Assembly: GCF_902506095.1 (NCBI RefSeq)
Contig: NZ_LR733293.1
Span: 2,582,487 to 2,646,486, forward strand
DNA length: 64,000 bases
Reading direction: 5' to 3'
DNA from: Arthrobacter sp. 9AX
Lineage (GTDB): Bacteria > Actinomycetota > Actinomycetes > Actinomycetales > Micrococcaceae
The notes beneath the pieces are model-generated. The model saw only the letters and a program-made list of their open reading frames with translations. It did not search any database and was not told where the DNA came from. Position 1 is the stretch's first letter, and the number at the start of each line of letters is the position of its first letter. Shown here in pieces: positions 45,564 through 58,074 of the stretch. The position numbers were made by a program, and so were the translations under genes.

Positions 45564-46946
45564 CTACCCGCGGACCTGGCCCTCGCCCTGCACGATCCAC
45601 TTGGTGGTGGTCAGTTCGGTGAGGCCCATCGGGCCGCGGGCGTGCAGCTTCTGCGTGGAAATGCCCACCTCGGCGCCAAGGCCCAGTTCCCCGCCGTCGG
45701 TGAAGCGGGTGGAGGCGTTGACGATCACGGCGGCGGAGTCCACTTCGGCGATGAAACGCTCGGCGTTGGACAGGTTGTTGGTGAGGATCGCCTCGGTGTG
45801 CCCCGTGGTCCAGGTACGGATGTGCTGCACGGCCTCGTCCAGGCTGTCCACCATGGCCACGGCGAGGTCGAGGTCCATGTACTCGGTGCCCCAGTCCTCG
45901 TCAGTGGCCGGCTCCGTCTCGATCGACGCGGGCAGGGCGGCGCGGATGCGTTCGTCGGTGTGCAGCCGGACGCCTGCCTTGCTCAGGGCGGCGGCGACGG
46001 CGGGCAGCACCGTGGAGCCGGAGTGCACCAGCAGGGTCTCCACCGTGTTGCACACACTGGGGCGCTGGGTCTTGGCGTTCAGGAGGATCTCCACGGCCAT
46101 CTCTTCGCCTGCTGACTCGTCAATAAAGATGTGCACGTTCCCCTCCCCCGTCTCTATCACCGGAACGGCGGAGTTGGTGACTACGGTCTGGATGAGGTCG
46201 CGGCCGCCGCGGGGAATCAGCACGTCCACCTTGCCGCGGGCACGCATGAGGACGTTGGCCCCGGCGCGCCCGTACTGGTCCACCGTCTGCACTGCGTCGG
46301 CGGGCAGGCCGACGGAATCCAGGGCCTCGCGCAGGACGCGGACCAGGACTTCGTTGGTTGCTTCCGCCGCGCTGCCGCCGCGCAGGATGACGGCGTTGCC
46401 GCTCTTGAGGGCAAGCCCTGCGATGTCCACGGTGACGTTGGGCCGGGCTTCGTAGATGGCGGCCACCACGCCCATGGGCACGTTGACCTGCCGCAGGCGG
46501 AGCCCGTTGGGAAGGGTCTGCCCACGGACCACGTTGCCCACGGGATCCGGCAGGTTGGCCAGGTTCTCCAGGGCAGCGACGAGGCCCGCGATCCGTGCCT
46601 CCGTCAGCGTCAGCCGGTCCAGCATGGCAGCGGAGGTTCCATTGGCCTTGCCTGCGGCGACGTCCTTGGCGTTGGCGGCGAGAATGGCCGCAGTATTCGC
46701 CTCGAGAGCCGTACCCACTGCACGCAGGGCGCGGTCTTTCCAGGCACGGTTGGCCATGGCCATCCGCCGGGCGGCATGACGGGAACGGTCCGCGAGGGCG
46801 TAGACCGCCGCTTGGACATCGGCGCCGCCGGACACCGGAGCCCCGGCCGGCACCTGGGCTGCGGGGAAGCCGGCCGGCTGCGCCGTGGAAGCGGCAGCGG
46901 TGTCTCCGGAGTTTTCGGCAGTGGTGTGGATCAGGGCCTCAGTCAT
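45564..46946 (-). CDS. proA: Glutamate-5-semialdehyde dehydrogenase
   Basis: A 460-residue NADPH enzyme reducing glutamyl phosphate in proline synthesis. Characteristic parts are [52 protein letters not shown] and the catalytic Cys in [14 protein letters not shown]. The N-terminal about 40 residues are an Ala/Thr-rich addition. It follows proB by 26 bp in the obg-proB-proA operon. Confidence 0.95.
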   Translation of the reverse strand: MTEALIHTTAENSGDTAAASTAQPAGFPAAQVPAGAPVSGGADVQAAVYALADRSRHAARRMAMANRAWKDRALRAVGTALEANTAAILAANAKDVAAGKANGTSAAMLDRLTLTEARIAGLVAALENLANLPDPVGNVVRGQTLPNGLRLRQVNVPMGVVAAIYEARPNVTVDIAGLALKSGNAVILRGGSAAEATNEVLVRVLREALDSVGLPADAVQTVDQYGRAGANVLMRARGKVDVLIPRGGRDLIQTVVTNSAVPVIETGEGNVHIFIDESAGEEMAVEILLNAKTQRPSVCNTVETLLVHSGSTVLPAVAAALSKAGVRLHTDERIRAALPASIETEPATDEDWGTEYMDLDLAVAMVDSLDEAVQHIRTWTTGHTEAILTNNLSNAERFIAEVDSAAVIVNASTRFTDGGELGLGAEVGISTQKLHARGPMGLTELTTTKWIVQGEGQVRG

Positions 46947-46972
46947 GTTCCAAGTTTAGGCGAGCCCGGAGC

Positions 46973-49820
<2,848 letters not shown>

Positions 49821-50084
49821 TTACTCTGCAGCTGCAGCAGCAACGATGTTGACGACGCGACGACCGCGGCGGGTGCCGAACTCAACGGCTCCCGGGGTCA
49901 GTGCGAACAGGGTGTCGTCGCCGCCACGGCCAACGCCGGCGCCCGGGTGGAAGTGGGTGCCGCGCTGGCGGACGATGATTTCGCCTGCGGAAACAACCTG
50001 GCCGCCGAAGCGCTTCACGCCGAGGTACTGAGCGTTGGAATCACGACCGTTGCGAGTGGAGCTCGCGCCCTTTTTATGTGCCAT
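49821..50084 (-). CDS. rpmA: 50S ribosomal protein L27
   Basis: An 87-residue ribosomal protein starting [20 protein letters not shown]. The N-terminal tail is the mature form seen in actinobacteria, with no Firmicute-type cleaved extension. It follows rplU by 60 bp. Confidence 0.97.
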   Translation of the reverse strand: MAHKKGASSTRNGRDSNAQYLGVKRFGGQVVSAGEIIVRQRGTHFHPGAGVGRGGDDTLFALTPGAVEFGTRRGRRVVNIVAAAAAE

Positions 50085-50144
50085 CTGAAATGCCTGCCTT
50101 TAATTCTGGAGAATCTGCTGAAAAACCTGAACAGTAACCGGTGG

Positions 50145-50453
50145 TTACTTGATGCCGGTGATCTTGACCTTGGTCAGTTCCTGGCGGTGACCCTGGCGCT
50201 TCTTGTAACCGGTCTTGTTCTTGAACTTCTGGATCACAATCTTAGGACCACGGAGGTCGTTCAGGATCTCAGCTGTAACAGTTACCTTGGCCAGGTCAGC
50301 AGCGGCGGTGGTGACTTTGTCACCATCAACCAGGAGCAGTGCGGGCAGCTGAATCGTGCTGCCAGCTCCACCGGCGACGCGGTTCAGGGTAACGAAGTCT
50401 CCAACGGAAACCTTCTCTTGGCGGCCGCCTGCGCGGACAATCGCGTACACCAC
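50145..50453 (-). CDS. rplU: 50S ribosomal protein L21
   Basis: A 102-residue ribosomal protein with the opening [19 protein letters not shown] and the C-terminal [15 protein letters not shown]. The GTG at 50453 gives the usual length and start; GTG 50465 would add four residues but is too near a ribosome-binding site. First gene of rplU-rpmA. Confidence 0.95.
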   Translation of the reverse strand: MVYAIVRAGGRQEKVSVGDFVTLNRVAGGAGSTIQLPALLLVDGDKVTTAAADLAKVTVTAEILNDLRGPKIVIQKFKNKTGYKKRQGHRQELTKVKITGIK

Positions 50454-50584
50454 TTGGGAACTCACTTCTCTCGACGTCTATAACTAAATTTGCGTGCGGA
50501 ACCGACTATCAAAAGCCTGGTTTCTCGCTGTGCCTCAACGCCGTGGGGTCATAACCCAAGTGTTGGCGTAAGCACCGAAGATCT

Positions 50585-50614
50585 AGATTACGCTAATTTT
50601 GTCTTCGGCCGCAA
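50585..50614 (-). promoter_or_regulatory. Candidate promoter of rplU-rpmA
   Basis: On the minus strand TTGCGG (50609-50614) and TAATCT (50585-50590) are separated by 18 bp. They would give a leader of about 125 nt before rplU. Confidence 0.35.
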
Positions 50615-50716
50615 ATGAGGCTGGTTCCCGGCGGGTTGCTGTGATAGGTACCACAGTCCAGGTCCGGCGTCCGCACCCTGCCCCACAATAGTACCGGTCC
50701 GTTGGCCGGCCCCTGT

Positions 50717-52267
50717 TCAGGAGTACAGCCGCGGCGCGTCGAAGAAGTCCACTTCCAGCCGGCATGACTGCTTGAACGCCGTCATCATCGCCTCCCGGTC
50801 CGCGGCTGAGGCCCGGCGCCCCGCCGCATCCACGATCGCGATGGCCTGGCGGGTGGCAGCGGCGAAGCCTTCATCAGCGTACGTGCGCAGCCAGGCCGCG
50901 TACGGGTGCCCGGCGGGTTCTCCGGCGGCGAGGAAGCGGGCATGGAGTGTTGCGCCCACCTCCGCGTACAGCCAGAAGCAGGGCAGCACCGCTGCCGCCA
51001 GCACCGCATAACTGCCCGACGCGGACGCGGCCGTCAGGTGGTCAACGTAGGACTTTGTTACCGGGCCAAGCTCCGGCCGGACACTACGCGTGCTCAACCA
51101 GGAGCGGTGCAGTTCCGACTCGACCTCCAGGCACTGGCTCGCGGACCCTGCCCAAAAGAGCTGTTCGGCCTCCGTGGGCGCCAGGGCACTCGCCCTGGCC
51201 AGCACGCGTGAATAGCCGTTGAGGTAAATGGCGTCCTGTGAAAGGTAGTACGCGAACTCCTGTTCCTGCAGGCTGCCGGAGACCAGCCCGCGGATGAAGT
51301 CCAGGGCGTAGATATCGTCCAGGTCCTGCCGGGCCTGCGTCCACAGCAGGGCAGCGAAGCTGCCTTCGGAGGGATGCGGCGGCAGGTGGTGGAAGTGGTG
51401 GACCGGGCCGTTGCCTGTTCCCACCTCCAGCGTGCCGGACGCTTCCAGCGCCCCCGACAGCCAGGGCTTGACTTCGCGGAGGGAGGCCTCCCAGTCCCCC
51501 AGCCGCGCCTGGGCGGTGGCCATCGCGGAGGACAGCGAACACCCGGTGCCGTGGCTGTTGCGGGTGGGCACCCGCTCCCCCTCCAGGACCACCACTTCCG
51601 CGGACAGCAGGCCCGCGGTGTTGACCAAGGCATCCGGGCAGTCGCCGCCGTCGAGGTGGCCGCCCTTGACGAGTACCGTAGCCCCGGTGGCGGCGGAAAG
51701 CCGGCGGCCCTGTTCCAGGGCCCCGGCCCAGTCCTGCTGTACGTCCCCGCCCACCAGCATCGCGAGCTCAGCCAGGTTGGGCGTGATGAGGTGGGCGAGC
51801 GGCAGGAGCTCACGCAGTGCTGCCTCGGCGGACTGCTGCAGGAGCCGGTCACCGCTGGTGGCCACCATCACCGGGTCCAGGACCACGACGGCGGGACGGA
51901 CCTTGCGCAGCCAGTCCCGCACCTCTTCGATCACCTCAGCGCTGCCGAGCATGCCGATCTTGACGGCGTCAATGTCGATGTCGTCGCTGACGGCCTCGAG
52001 CTGCGCGGCCAGGAATTGGGCAGGCGGTACGTGGACGGACCGGACACCGTGGGTGTTCTGGGCGGTGAGGGCCGTGATGGCAGCCATCCCGTAGCCGCCG
52101 AATGCCGCAATGCTTTTGAGGTCGGCCTGGATTCCGGCGCCGCCGGACGGGTCGGAACCGGCAATGGACAGCACCCGCGGTACTGGGCGGCCCGGGGCGG
52201 CGGGCGGCGGGAAGGCTGCCGGGGATGCTGATGGGGTGGCAGTGGGCATTGCAAGAGTCGCAGACAA
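50717..52267 (-). CDS. thiD: ThiD-TenA fusion (HMP/HMP-P kinase and thiaminase II-like)
   Basis: A 516-residue bifunctional protein. The N-terminal ThiD domain (about 25-280) shows SIAGSDPSGGAGIQADLKS, LDPVMVATSG and NSHGTGCSLSSA; it phosphorylates hydroxymethylpyrimidine for thiamine synthesis. The C-terminal TenA domain (about 300-515) contains FIRGLVSGSLQEQEFAYYL, SRVLARA and LPCFWLYAEVG and salvages or hydrolyses thiamine precursors. The TTG at 52267 is preferred because AGGGA of the riboswitch 3' end lies 6 nt upstream; ATG 52249 is the alternative. Regulated by the TPP riboswitch. Confidence 0.88.
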   Translation of the reverse strand: MSATLAMPTATPSASPAAFPPPAAPGRPVPRVLSIAGSDPSGGAGIQADLKSIAAFGGYGMAAITALTAQNTHGVRSVHVPPAQFLAAQLEAVSDDIDIDAVKIGMLGSAEVIEEVRDWLRKVRPAVVVLDPVMVATSGDRLLQQSAEAALRELLPLAHLITPNLAELAMLVGGDVQQDWAGALEQGRRLSAATGATVLVKGGHLDGGDCPDALVNTAGLLSAEVVVLEGERVPTRNSHGTGCSLSSAMATAQARLGDWEASLREVKPWLSGALEASGTLEVGTGNGPVHHFHHLPPHPSEGSFAALLWTQARQDLDDIYALDFIRGLVSGSLQEQEFAYYLSQDAIYLNGYSRVLARASALAPTEAEQLFWAGSASQCLEVESELHRSWLSTRSVRPELGPVTKSYVDHLTAASASGSYAVLAAAVLPCFWLYAEVGATLHARFLAAGEPAGHPYAAWLRTYADEGFAAATRQAIAIVDAAGRRASAADREAMMTAFKQSCRLEVDFFDAPRLYS

Positions 52268-52269
52268 GA

Positions 52270-52350
52270 GACATCCCTTCGCCGGTGCTAGCCGGACAGG
52301 TTCAACGGGTGTGGATCTCAGCCGGCCCTCTGCGCGGCACCCCGTGTCGG
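52270..52350 (-). ncRNA. TPP riboswitch (thi-box)
   Basis: On the minus strand the conserved parts follow in order: CGGGGTGC, GGCTGAGATCCACACCC, GAACCTG, then CCGGCTAGCACCGGCGAAGGG. They match the thi-box consensus including CUGAGA and the final P1 strand. The 3' strand includes the AGGGA ribosome-binding site of thiD, so ligand binding can hide the site from ribosomes; control is probably translational. Confidence 0.93.
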
Positions 52351-52453
52351 TTCCCCAGCCTAGCTTTTTTGGCGGCAACAGTCCGAAGGTGACAGAGTAC
52401 GACCACCCCGCGGCCTTCACCCGCGCCTGCAGTCGATGCGGCTTTGCCGCAAC

Positions 52454-52498
52454 GAAAATGCCCGGCCGGCCACTGTTTGTGGCCAGCCGGGCATTTTC
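52454..52498 (-). terminator. Terminator of the RNase E/G gene
   Basis: GAAAATGCCCGGC and GCCGGGCATTTTC pair, with an inner stem GGCCAC/GTGGCC. It begins about 30 bp beyond the stop codon at 52529. Confidence 0.85.
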
Positions 52499-52528
52499 GT
52501 GCTCATGCGTCGGGTCCTGCTGACTCCC

Positions 52529-55500
52529 TTAGAGCTCCGAAGCCGGAACCCCGACGCCGAGGATGATGGGCGCCTCGGCGGCCTTGGGAGCCTGTTTTTC
52601 GGCAGCCGCCCCGGGAGCCTTGGCCTCATGGGAATGGCCCGTGCTGGCTGCCGCAACGTTTTCGTGCTGCTCCACGGTGGTTTCGTTGGCAGCTCCCTGG
52701 GCGCGGCTGGCACTGCGGTGGCGCCGTGGCCGCCGGGTCCGCGACTGCTCCAGCGTGTGGTCGCTGTAGTCCTTTTCAGGTGCTTCAGCACGCGGCTCCA
52801 CGCGCGGGGCCTGCTGCGCCGGCTCCGCCTGGGGCTTCTGCGCAGCTTCGGCCGGGGCACCGGGTTCGGGCTGTGTTTCCGGTTCGGTGGCGGGCTGTCC
52901 CAGGTGCGCGAAGGCTTCAGCGAGCCGGTCCAGTGTCAGGGCCGGCCGCGGCTGCTCCTCCTCAGCGTGCTCAACGAACGGCAAGGCCACCTTCTCGCCG
53001 CCGAAGGTGAGCACGGCAGCCGGACGGGTATCGGCGTCGCGCTTTTCAACAGCCGGCGGTGCGGGCAGCTTCTCCCCGGCCGCCTGCTTGGCTGCCGCCA
53101 CTTCGTCATCGTGCAGGTGGGCTGCATGCGCCGCGGCAGCGATGTTGGCCAGGGCAAGCCTGGTGGCCTCCGCCTTGGCGTGCCGCTCGGCATCCGAGGG
53201 CTCCGGGTGGACGGTGTGGACCTGCACGGCAGGAGCCGGTGCGGGTTCGGGCTGCTGGCCGCGGCCCCGGCGCCGCTTGCGGTCCGGGCGGGTACCGGCC
53301 TGGTTGTTCTCCGGGCGCAGGCTGTCCGGGCGGTGGCCCTCGCTGCGCGCCTCCGGCCGGCTGTCCGACCGCTGCACGTGGTGTTCGGCGGCCACGATGT
53401 TGGCGCGGCGGTGTTCCACGGGATCGTCATGGGTGACGATGCCGCGGCCGGCGCAGGCTTCACACTGCTCGCCGAATACTTCCAACAGGCCGGTGCCCAT
53501 CCGCTTGCGGGTCATCTGCACCAGGCCCAGCGAGGTGACCTCTGCGACCTGGTGCTTGGTGCGATCGCGTCCCAGGCATTCCACCAGGCGGCGCAGCACG
53601 AGGTCGCGGTTGGATTCCAGGACCATGTCGATGAAGTCGATGACGATGATGCCGCCGATATCGCGCAGGCGGAGCTGGCGGACCACTTCCTCGGCAGCCT
53701 CGAGGTTGTTTTTGGTGACGGTCTCTTCAAGGTTGCCGCCGCTGCCGGTGAACTTGCCGGTGTTGACGTCAACCACGGTCATGGCTTCGGTGCGGTCGAT
53801 CACCAGCGAACCGCCGGAGGGCAGGAAGACCTTGCGTTCCAGGGCCTTGTGGATCTGCTCGTCGATGCGCCAGGCGGAGAAGATGTCCTGGTCCTTGGTC
53901 CACTTCTCGAGGCGGCCCACCAGGTCCGGCGCCACGTAGGTGACGTAGGCCTCGATGGTGTCCCACGCTTCCTCGCCGGAAACGATCAGCTTGGAGAAGT
54001 CCTCATTGAACACATCGCGGACCACCTTGATGGTGAGGTCCGGTTCCCCGTACAGCAGTTCCGGGGCAAGGATCTTGGTGGACTTCGACTGGCCCTCGAT
54101 CCCTTCCCACTGGGCGCGCAGCCGGTTGATATCGTGCGTCAGTTCCTCTTCGGACGCTCCCTCCGCGGCGGTGCGGACAATCACGCCGGCCTGCTCCGGG
54201 AGGCGGTCCTTCAGGATGCGCTTGAGGCGGTTGCGTTCGACGTCGGGCAGCTTGCGTGAAATGCCGGTCATCGAACCGCCCGGGACGTACACCAGGTAGC
54301 GGCCGGGCAGCGAAATCTGGCTGGTCAGGCGGGCACCCTTGTGGCCCACGGGGTCCTTGGTCACCTGGACCAGGACGGTGTCGCCGGACTTGAGCGCGTT
54401 TTCGATGCGGCGCTGCTTGCCCTCAAGGTTCACGGCTTCCCAGTTGACCTCACCGGCGTAGAGGACGGCGTTGCGGCCTCGTCCGATGTCCACGAAGGCG
54501 GCTTCCATGGACGGCAGCACGTTCTGGACCTTGCCCAGGTAGACGTTGCCGATCAGGGAGTCCTGCTGCGTCTTGGAGACAAAATGCTCGGCCAGGACGC
54601 CGTCTTCGAGGACGGCGATCTGGATTCTGTCGTCGCGCTGGCGGACGATCATCTGCCGGTCCACCGACTCGCGGCGGGCCAGGAACTCGGCTTCGGTGAT
54701 CACGGTGCGGCGGCGGCCGGTGTCGCGGGACTCACGCCGGCGCTGCTTCTTCGCTTCAAGGCGGGTGGAACCTTTGACGCTGGTGACCCGGTTGCTGACT
54801 GCGGGTTCGCTGACCGCGCGGGGCGCGCGGACGCGGGTGACGGTGTTGGGCGGGTCGTCTTCTCCGCCGCCCGTCAGTTCGAGGTCCTGGTCACCGCGGC
54901 GACGGCGGCGGCGACGGCGGGACGTCACGCCGTCTTCGGCCTGCCCCGCAGTGTCCTCGTCGGCGTCCTCGGAGGCATCGACGTCGGCTTCCTCGCCGCC
55001 TTCAAGGTCGGCGTCTTCACGCTCGCCGGGTCGGCCCCGGTTGCGGCGTCCGCGGCCCCGGCGCCGGCGGCGTCCGTTGGCCTCATCGGTGTCGCCGTCC
55101 TCGGTCTCCTCCTCAGCTGCTTCCACGGCGGCGGCAGGCGCCGGCCGAACCACGGTGCTCAGGTCCGGGGCCTGGAACAGCACGGACGTGGGGGAAGCGG
55201 GTTCCAGGAACAGGGAACCGAAGGGGCTGGCCGGCGCGGCGGGTGCCTTCCCGGTGGTTGGTTCCCCGGCTGCTTGTTCCGCTGCAGGTTCTACTGTTTG
55301 TTCCGCTGCGGGCTCTTCTGCGGCATCTTCATCGGCCGGAGCCTCTACGGCTTCAACGACAACCGGGGCGGCCACGGCGTCAGCAGCCGCAGCTTCCGCC
55401 GCCACGGGCACTGCCACGGCGGATCCGGCTGCCGGCGATTCGGCTGCTGCCCCGGGGGCGGCTTCCGCTGCAACCGGTGCGGCTTCTTCTGCAACCGGCG

Positions 55501-55909
55501 CAGAGGTCTTACGGGTGGCCACCCGGCGGCGCCGGACCGGCTTCGCCTCGGGCTCAGCCTCTGCGGCGGCTTCCACGGCAGGCTCGGGAGTTGCCTCTAC
55601 TTTTTCCGTGGCCTGGGCAGCGGCGGTGTCCTGCGGGGCTGTTTCGTCGGCAAAGGCCGGAAGCGGTTCAGCCGCGTCAACCTTCTTGCGGGAGCGGGAG
55701 CGCCGGGCGGGGACCTTTACCTCAGCTGCCTCGGCGCCTGCTTCGTTGGCGTCTGCCTCGGCGCCTGCTTCCTCGGCAACGGGCACGGGAATCAGTGCGT
55801 CATCAGCCTTCGGCGCGGCTTTCCGCCGGGTCCTGGTGGCTTTCTTCGGTACTTCGGCCTCCGTGGCCGCTGCATCCTCGTTAACGGCTGAAACTTGTTC
55901 ATTATCCAT
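52529..55909 (-). CDS. rne: RNase E/G family endoribonuclease
   Basis: A 1126-residue ribonuclease for mRNA decay and rRNA processing. A long low-complexity N-terminal part (about 1-400: Ala/Glu/Pro-rich with basic clusters) precedes the catalytic core (about 405-870). The core contains an S1 domain (GNVYLGKVQNVLPSMEAAFVDIG), DNase I-like catalytic residues in TVVDVNTGKF and IDFIDM, and the Zn-link CEACAGRG. A second disordered, Arg/Pro-rich C-terminal part (about 880-1126) follows. ATG 55909 has CAGGAG about 11 nt upstream. The catalytic core sits between two tails, as in mycobacterial RNase E. Confidence 0.93.
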   Translation of the reverse strand: MDNEQVSAVNEDAAATEAEVPKKATRTRRKAAPKADDALIPVPVAEEAGAEADANEAGAEAAEVKVPARRSRSRKKVDAAEPLPAFADETAPQDTAAAQATEKVEATPEPAVEAAAEAEPEAKPVRRRRVATRKTSAPVAEEAAPVAAEAAPGAAAESPAAGSAVAVPVAAEAAAADAVAAPVVVEAVEAPADEDAAEEPAAEQTVEPAAEQAAGEPTTGKAPAAPASPFGSLFLEPASPTSVLFQAPDLSTVVRPAPAAAVEAAEEETEDGDTDEANGRRRRRGRGRRNRGRPGEREDADLEGGEEADVDASEDADEDTAGQAEDGVTSRRRRRRRRGDQDLELTGGGEDDPPNTVTRVRAPRAVSEPAVSNRVTSVKGSTRLEAKKQRRRESRDTGRRRTVITEAEFLARRESVDRQMIVRQRDDRIQIAVLEDGVLAEHFVSKTQQDSLIGNVYLGKVQNVLPSMEAAFVDIGRGRNAVLYAGEVNWEAVNLEGKQRRIENALKSGDTVLVQVTKDPVGHKGARLTSQISLPGRYLVYVPGGSMTGISRKLPDVERNRLKRILKDRLPEQAGVIVRTAAEGASEEELTHDINRLRAQWEGIEGQSKSTKILAPELLYGEPDLTIKVVRDVFNEDFSKLIVSGEEAWDTIEAYVTYVAPDLVGRLEKWTKDQDIFSAWRIDEQIHKALERKVFLPSGGSLVIDRTEAMTVVDVNTGKFTGSGGNLEETVTKNNLEAAEEVVRQLRLRDIGGIIVIDFIDMVLESNRDLVLRRLVECLGRDRTKHQVAEVTSLGLVQMTRKRMGTGLLEVFGEQCEACAGRGIVTHDDPVEHRRANIVAAEHHVQRSDSRPEARSEGHRPDSLRPENNQAGTRPDRKRRRGRGQQPEPAPAPAVQVHTVHPEPSDAERHAKAEATRLALANIAAAAHAAHLHDDEVAAAKQAAGEKLPAPPAVEKRDADTRPAAVLTFGGEKVALPFVEHAEEEQPRPALTLDRLAEAFAHLGQPATEPETQPEPGAPAEAAQKPQAEPAQQAPRVEPRAEAPEKDYSDHTLEQSRTRRPRRHRSASRAQGAANETTVEQHENVAAASTGHSHEAKAPGAAAEKQAPKAAEAPIILGVGVPASEL

Positions 55910-56359
55910 ATGTGGCAACACTCCTGCCCCTGACGTACCGCCACATCCGGCACCCATTGGGGCACATATTGTCAAAACCCGCAGGCGCTGACAGAAGTCA
56001 AGTGGATACCCCCAGGTTCGCACCGGCAGTGGGGTGCGGCAGCCCGTGGGGGCCGGCAGGATGTTCTAAAAACCCGTTGTTCTACGTGCCACAACCAGGT
56101 GCCGCCCAATGGAGCGGGAGACTGCTTCGGTGGAACCGATGCCTGCCCTGCTCATCATTGGCGGTCTTGGGAACAAGCCACCGGACCGGAGTCCGAATGT
56201 GGTTCGGCCTCCAGCCACGTTCATTCTCTCACACCCCGGGTAAATCGCCGCGGACGCCGGGCGGATGCCGTTTGTCCCGTCCCTGCGCCCGGATAGTCCT
56301 TCCAGCCTGCGGCGTTACAATCAGGGCAAGGAGCACCGGATGAAAAGGACGCCACACAA
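55910..56359. other. Divergent intergenic region of rne and the VKOR gene
   Basis: 450 bp without a supported gene. Its left half would be the rne leader; its right end carries the VKOR promoter and ribosome-binding site. Possible hairpins such as CACCGGCAGTGGGGTGCGG are seen in the rne side, but no clear conserved structure. Confidence 0.45.
56316..56321 (+). promoter_or_regulatory. Candidate -10 element of the VKOR gene
   Basis: TACAAT at 56316-56321, with a transcription start about 7 nt further, gives a short leader containing AAAGGA 10 nt before the ATG. Confidence 0.4.
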
Positions 56360-57043
56360 ATGCCCAGCATCTCCCCCCTGAGCGGCACGCCCGTGCCGGA
56401 ACGGAGCCTGAACCAGGACGCCGGTCCGGCCGTCAGCCCAGCAGGAGCTGTTCCAGCCATGACCCGGAACCGGCCGTTCGGCTGGCTGCTGGTGATCACG
56501 GGTATCGTCGGCTGGTTGGCCTCCGGAACCCTGGTCCTGGAAAAGCTCGAAGTCCTGAAGGATCCGAACCACGTCACTGTGTGTGATGTGAATCCCTGGA
56601 TCTCCTGCGGCGAGGTGATGAAGACGTGGCAGAGCTCCCTCTTCGGCTTCCCCAATATGTTCATCGGGATCGTCGCCTTCGCAATCATCATCACCGTGGG
56701 CATGGCCTTGCTGGCCGGGGCAACGTTCGCCCGCTGGTACTGGGTGGGCCTGCAGGCCGGGGTCACCCTCGGGTTTGCCTTTGTGGTGTGGCTCTGGTCC
56801 CAGGCCCTCTACGCCATCCACGTCCTTTGCCCGTTCTGCATGATCGTCTGGGCGGCGATGATCCCGCTCTTCGTCTGGGTGACCGTCCGCAACATCACCG
56901 CCGGGGTTATTCCGGTACCCGGGAACGTTGCCCGCGTCATTGGCGACTCCGGCTGGATCATCACCGCGTTGCTCTATGTGGCCGTTACCGCCACGATCTT
57001 CTTCGCCTTCATCCAGGTTTTCGCGGGAACCTCCGGGTTCTAA
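56360..57043 (+). CDS. Vitamin K epoxide reductase (VKOR) family protein
   Basis: A 227-residue membrane protein with about five helices. The conserved loop pair CDVNPWISC and the active-site CPFC (HVLCPFCMIVW) are both present. Bacterial VKOR homologues reoxidise DsbA-like proteins using quinone, thus supporting disulfide formation outside the membrane. The N-terminal 33 residues are a cytosolic extension. No DsbA-like partner is adjacent. Monocistronic; a strong terminator follows. Confidence 0.9.
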   Translation: MPSISPLSGTPVPERSLNQDAGPAVSPAGAVPAMTRNRPFGWLLVITGIVGWLASGTLVLEKLEVLKDPNHVTVCDVNPWISCGEVMKTWQSSLFGFPNMFIGIVAFAIIITVGMALLAGATFARWYWVGLQAGVTLGFAFVVWLWSQALYAIHVLCPFCMIVWAAMIPLFVWVTVRNITAGVIPVPGNVARVIGDSGWIITALLYVAVTATIFFAFIQVFAGTSGF

Positions 57044-57078
57044 GCCCGCTGCCGCGGCATAACGGACCGCAGAGTAAA

Positions 57079-57124
57079 AGATAAGGCCGATGTTCATGAA
57101 GAACATCGGCCTTATCTGTCTTTT
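57079..57124. terminator. Bidirectional terminator between the VKOR gene and ndk
   Basis: AGATAAGGCCGATGTTC (57079-57095) and its perfect complement (57101-57117) form a 17-bp stem with loop ATGAA, flanked by GTCTTTTC on the plus strand and TTTTAC on the minus strand. Confidence 0.9.
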
Positions 57125-57144
57125 CGGTGAGGTGTCCGGAGCGG

Positions 57145-57564
57145 TCAGCCCTGGAACCAGATCTTGATTTCGCGCTCCGCGGAGTCCGTGGAGTCCGAAC
57201 CGTGCACCAGGTTCTGCTGGACCTTCAGGCCCCAGTCGCGGCCGAAATCGCCGCGGATGGTCCCGGGGGCAGCAGTGGTGGGGTCGGTGGTGCCGGCCAG
57301 CGAGCGGAAGCCTTCAATGACGCGGTGGCCTTCGAAGATGGCAGCCACTACAGGGCCGCTGAGCATGAATTCGACCAGGGGCTCGTAGAAAGGCTTGCCC
57401 ACGTGTTCCTCGTAGTGCTGCTCCAGCAGTTCGCGGGTGGCGTCCACCTTCTTCAGTTCAGCCAGGGCGTACCCCTTGGCTTCAATCCGGGCCAGGATGG
57501 CGCCGGTGAGGTTGCGGGCGACGCCGTCGGGCTTGATGAGGACGAGTGTGCGCTCAGTAGTCAC
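57145..57564 (-). CDS. ndk: Nucleoside diphosphate kinase
   Basis: A 139-residue kinase that equilibrates nucleoside di- and triphosphates. [13 protein letters not shown] is the start; the phospho-accepting His lies in [12 protein letters not shown]. Last gene of ileS-folC-DUF4233-ndk. Confidence 0.96.
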   Translation of the reverse strand: MTTERTLVLIKPDGVARNLTGAILARIEAKGYALAELKKVDATRELLEQHYEEHVGKPFYEPLVEFMLSGPVVAAIFEGHRVIEGFRSLAGTTDPTTAAPGTIRGDFGRDWGLKVQQNLVHGSDSTDSAEREIKIWFQG

Positions 57565-57603
57565 AACTGCTCCAATGCGTTGGTATGGGTTTCGGGGTCA
57601 AGT

Positions 57604-58071
57604 CTACGGGGATGAGGGCTGCTGGCCCGGCCCGGTGGCCTGGTCCGGATGGGATGCTTCCCATGCGGCCTGCTCCCGGGCGCGTTCGCCGGCTTCCCGG
57701 TCCAGCCGGATGCCTGTACGGATCCCGTACCACCAGGCGATGGCGAACAGTGCTCCCACCAGGAACATGGCGGGCTCGAAGATCCCGGTGAGGATCAGTA
57801 CCAGTTGCAGGAGCCAGCCCAGTCCAATGCCCCATGGTTTGGAAAGGAAGGCGCAGGCAAGGATCATCAGCACGCTCAGGGCGATGCCCACACCGAGGAT
57901 CAGTGCCGGCGGGAATTCACCCCGGCGCAGCCCGAAGACCGCGAGGGTGGCGAAAAACATTACAAAGGCTTCCAGCAGCAGCACCGTGGACGCGAACATC
58001 ACTTTGGTGGAACGCCGCTTCTTGGGCATGCCCGGCCGCCACTCGCGCTGGGCCTTGGTCAGTTTGGCCAC
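57604..58071 (-). CDS. DUF4233 membrane protein
   Basis: A 155-residue protein with four predicted helices beginning VMFASTVLLLEAFVMFFATLAVF, typical of the actinobacterial DUF4233 family that is found after folC. The function is unknown. The GTG start at 58071 has GGAGG 8 nt upstream inside the end of folC, showing tight coupling. Confidence 0.85.
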   Translation of the reverse strand: MAKLTKAQREWRPGMPKKRRSTKVMFASTVLLLEAFVMFFATLAVFGLRRGEFPPALILGVGIALSVLMILACAFLSKPWGIGLGWLLQLVLILTGIFEPAMFLVGALFAIAWWYGIRTGIRLDREAGERAREQAAWEASHPDQATGPGQQPSSP

Positions 58072-58074
58072 GGC

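Noticed and set aside
52436..54259. Long open frame opposite the RNase E/G gene
   Set aside because: The opposite frame contains the complete RNase E core; this one shows only composition-driven Leu/Gly/Arg runs.
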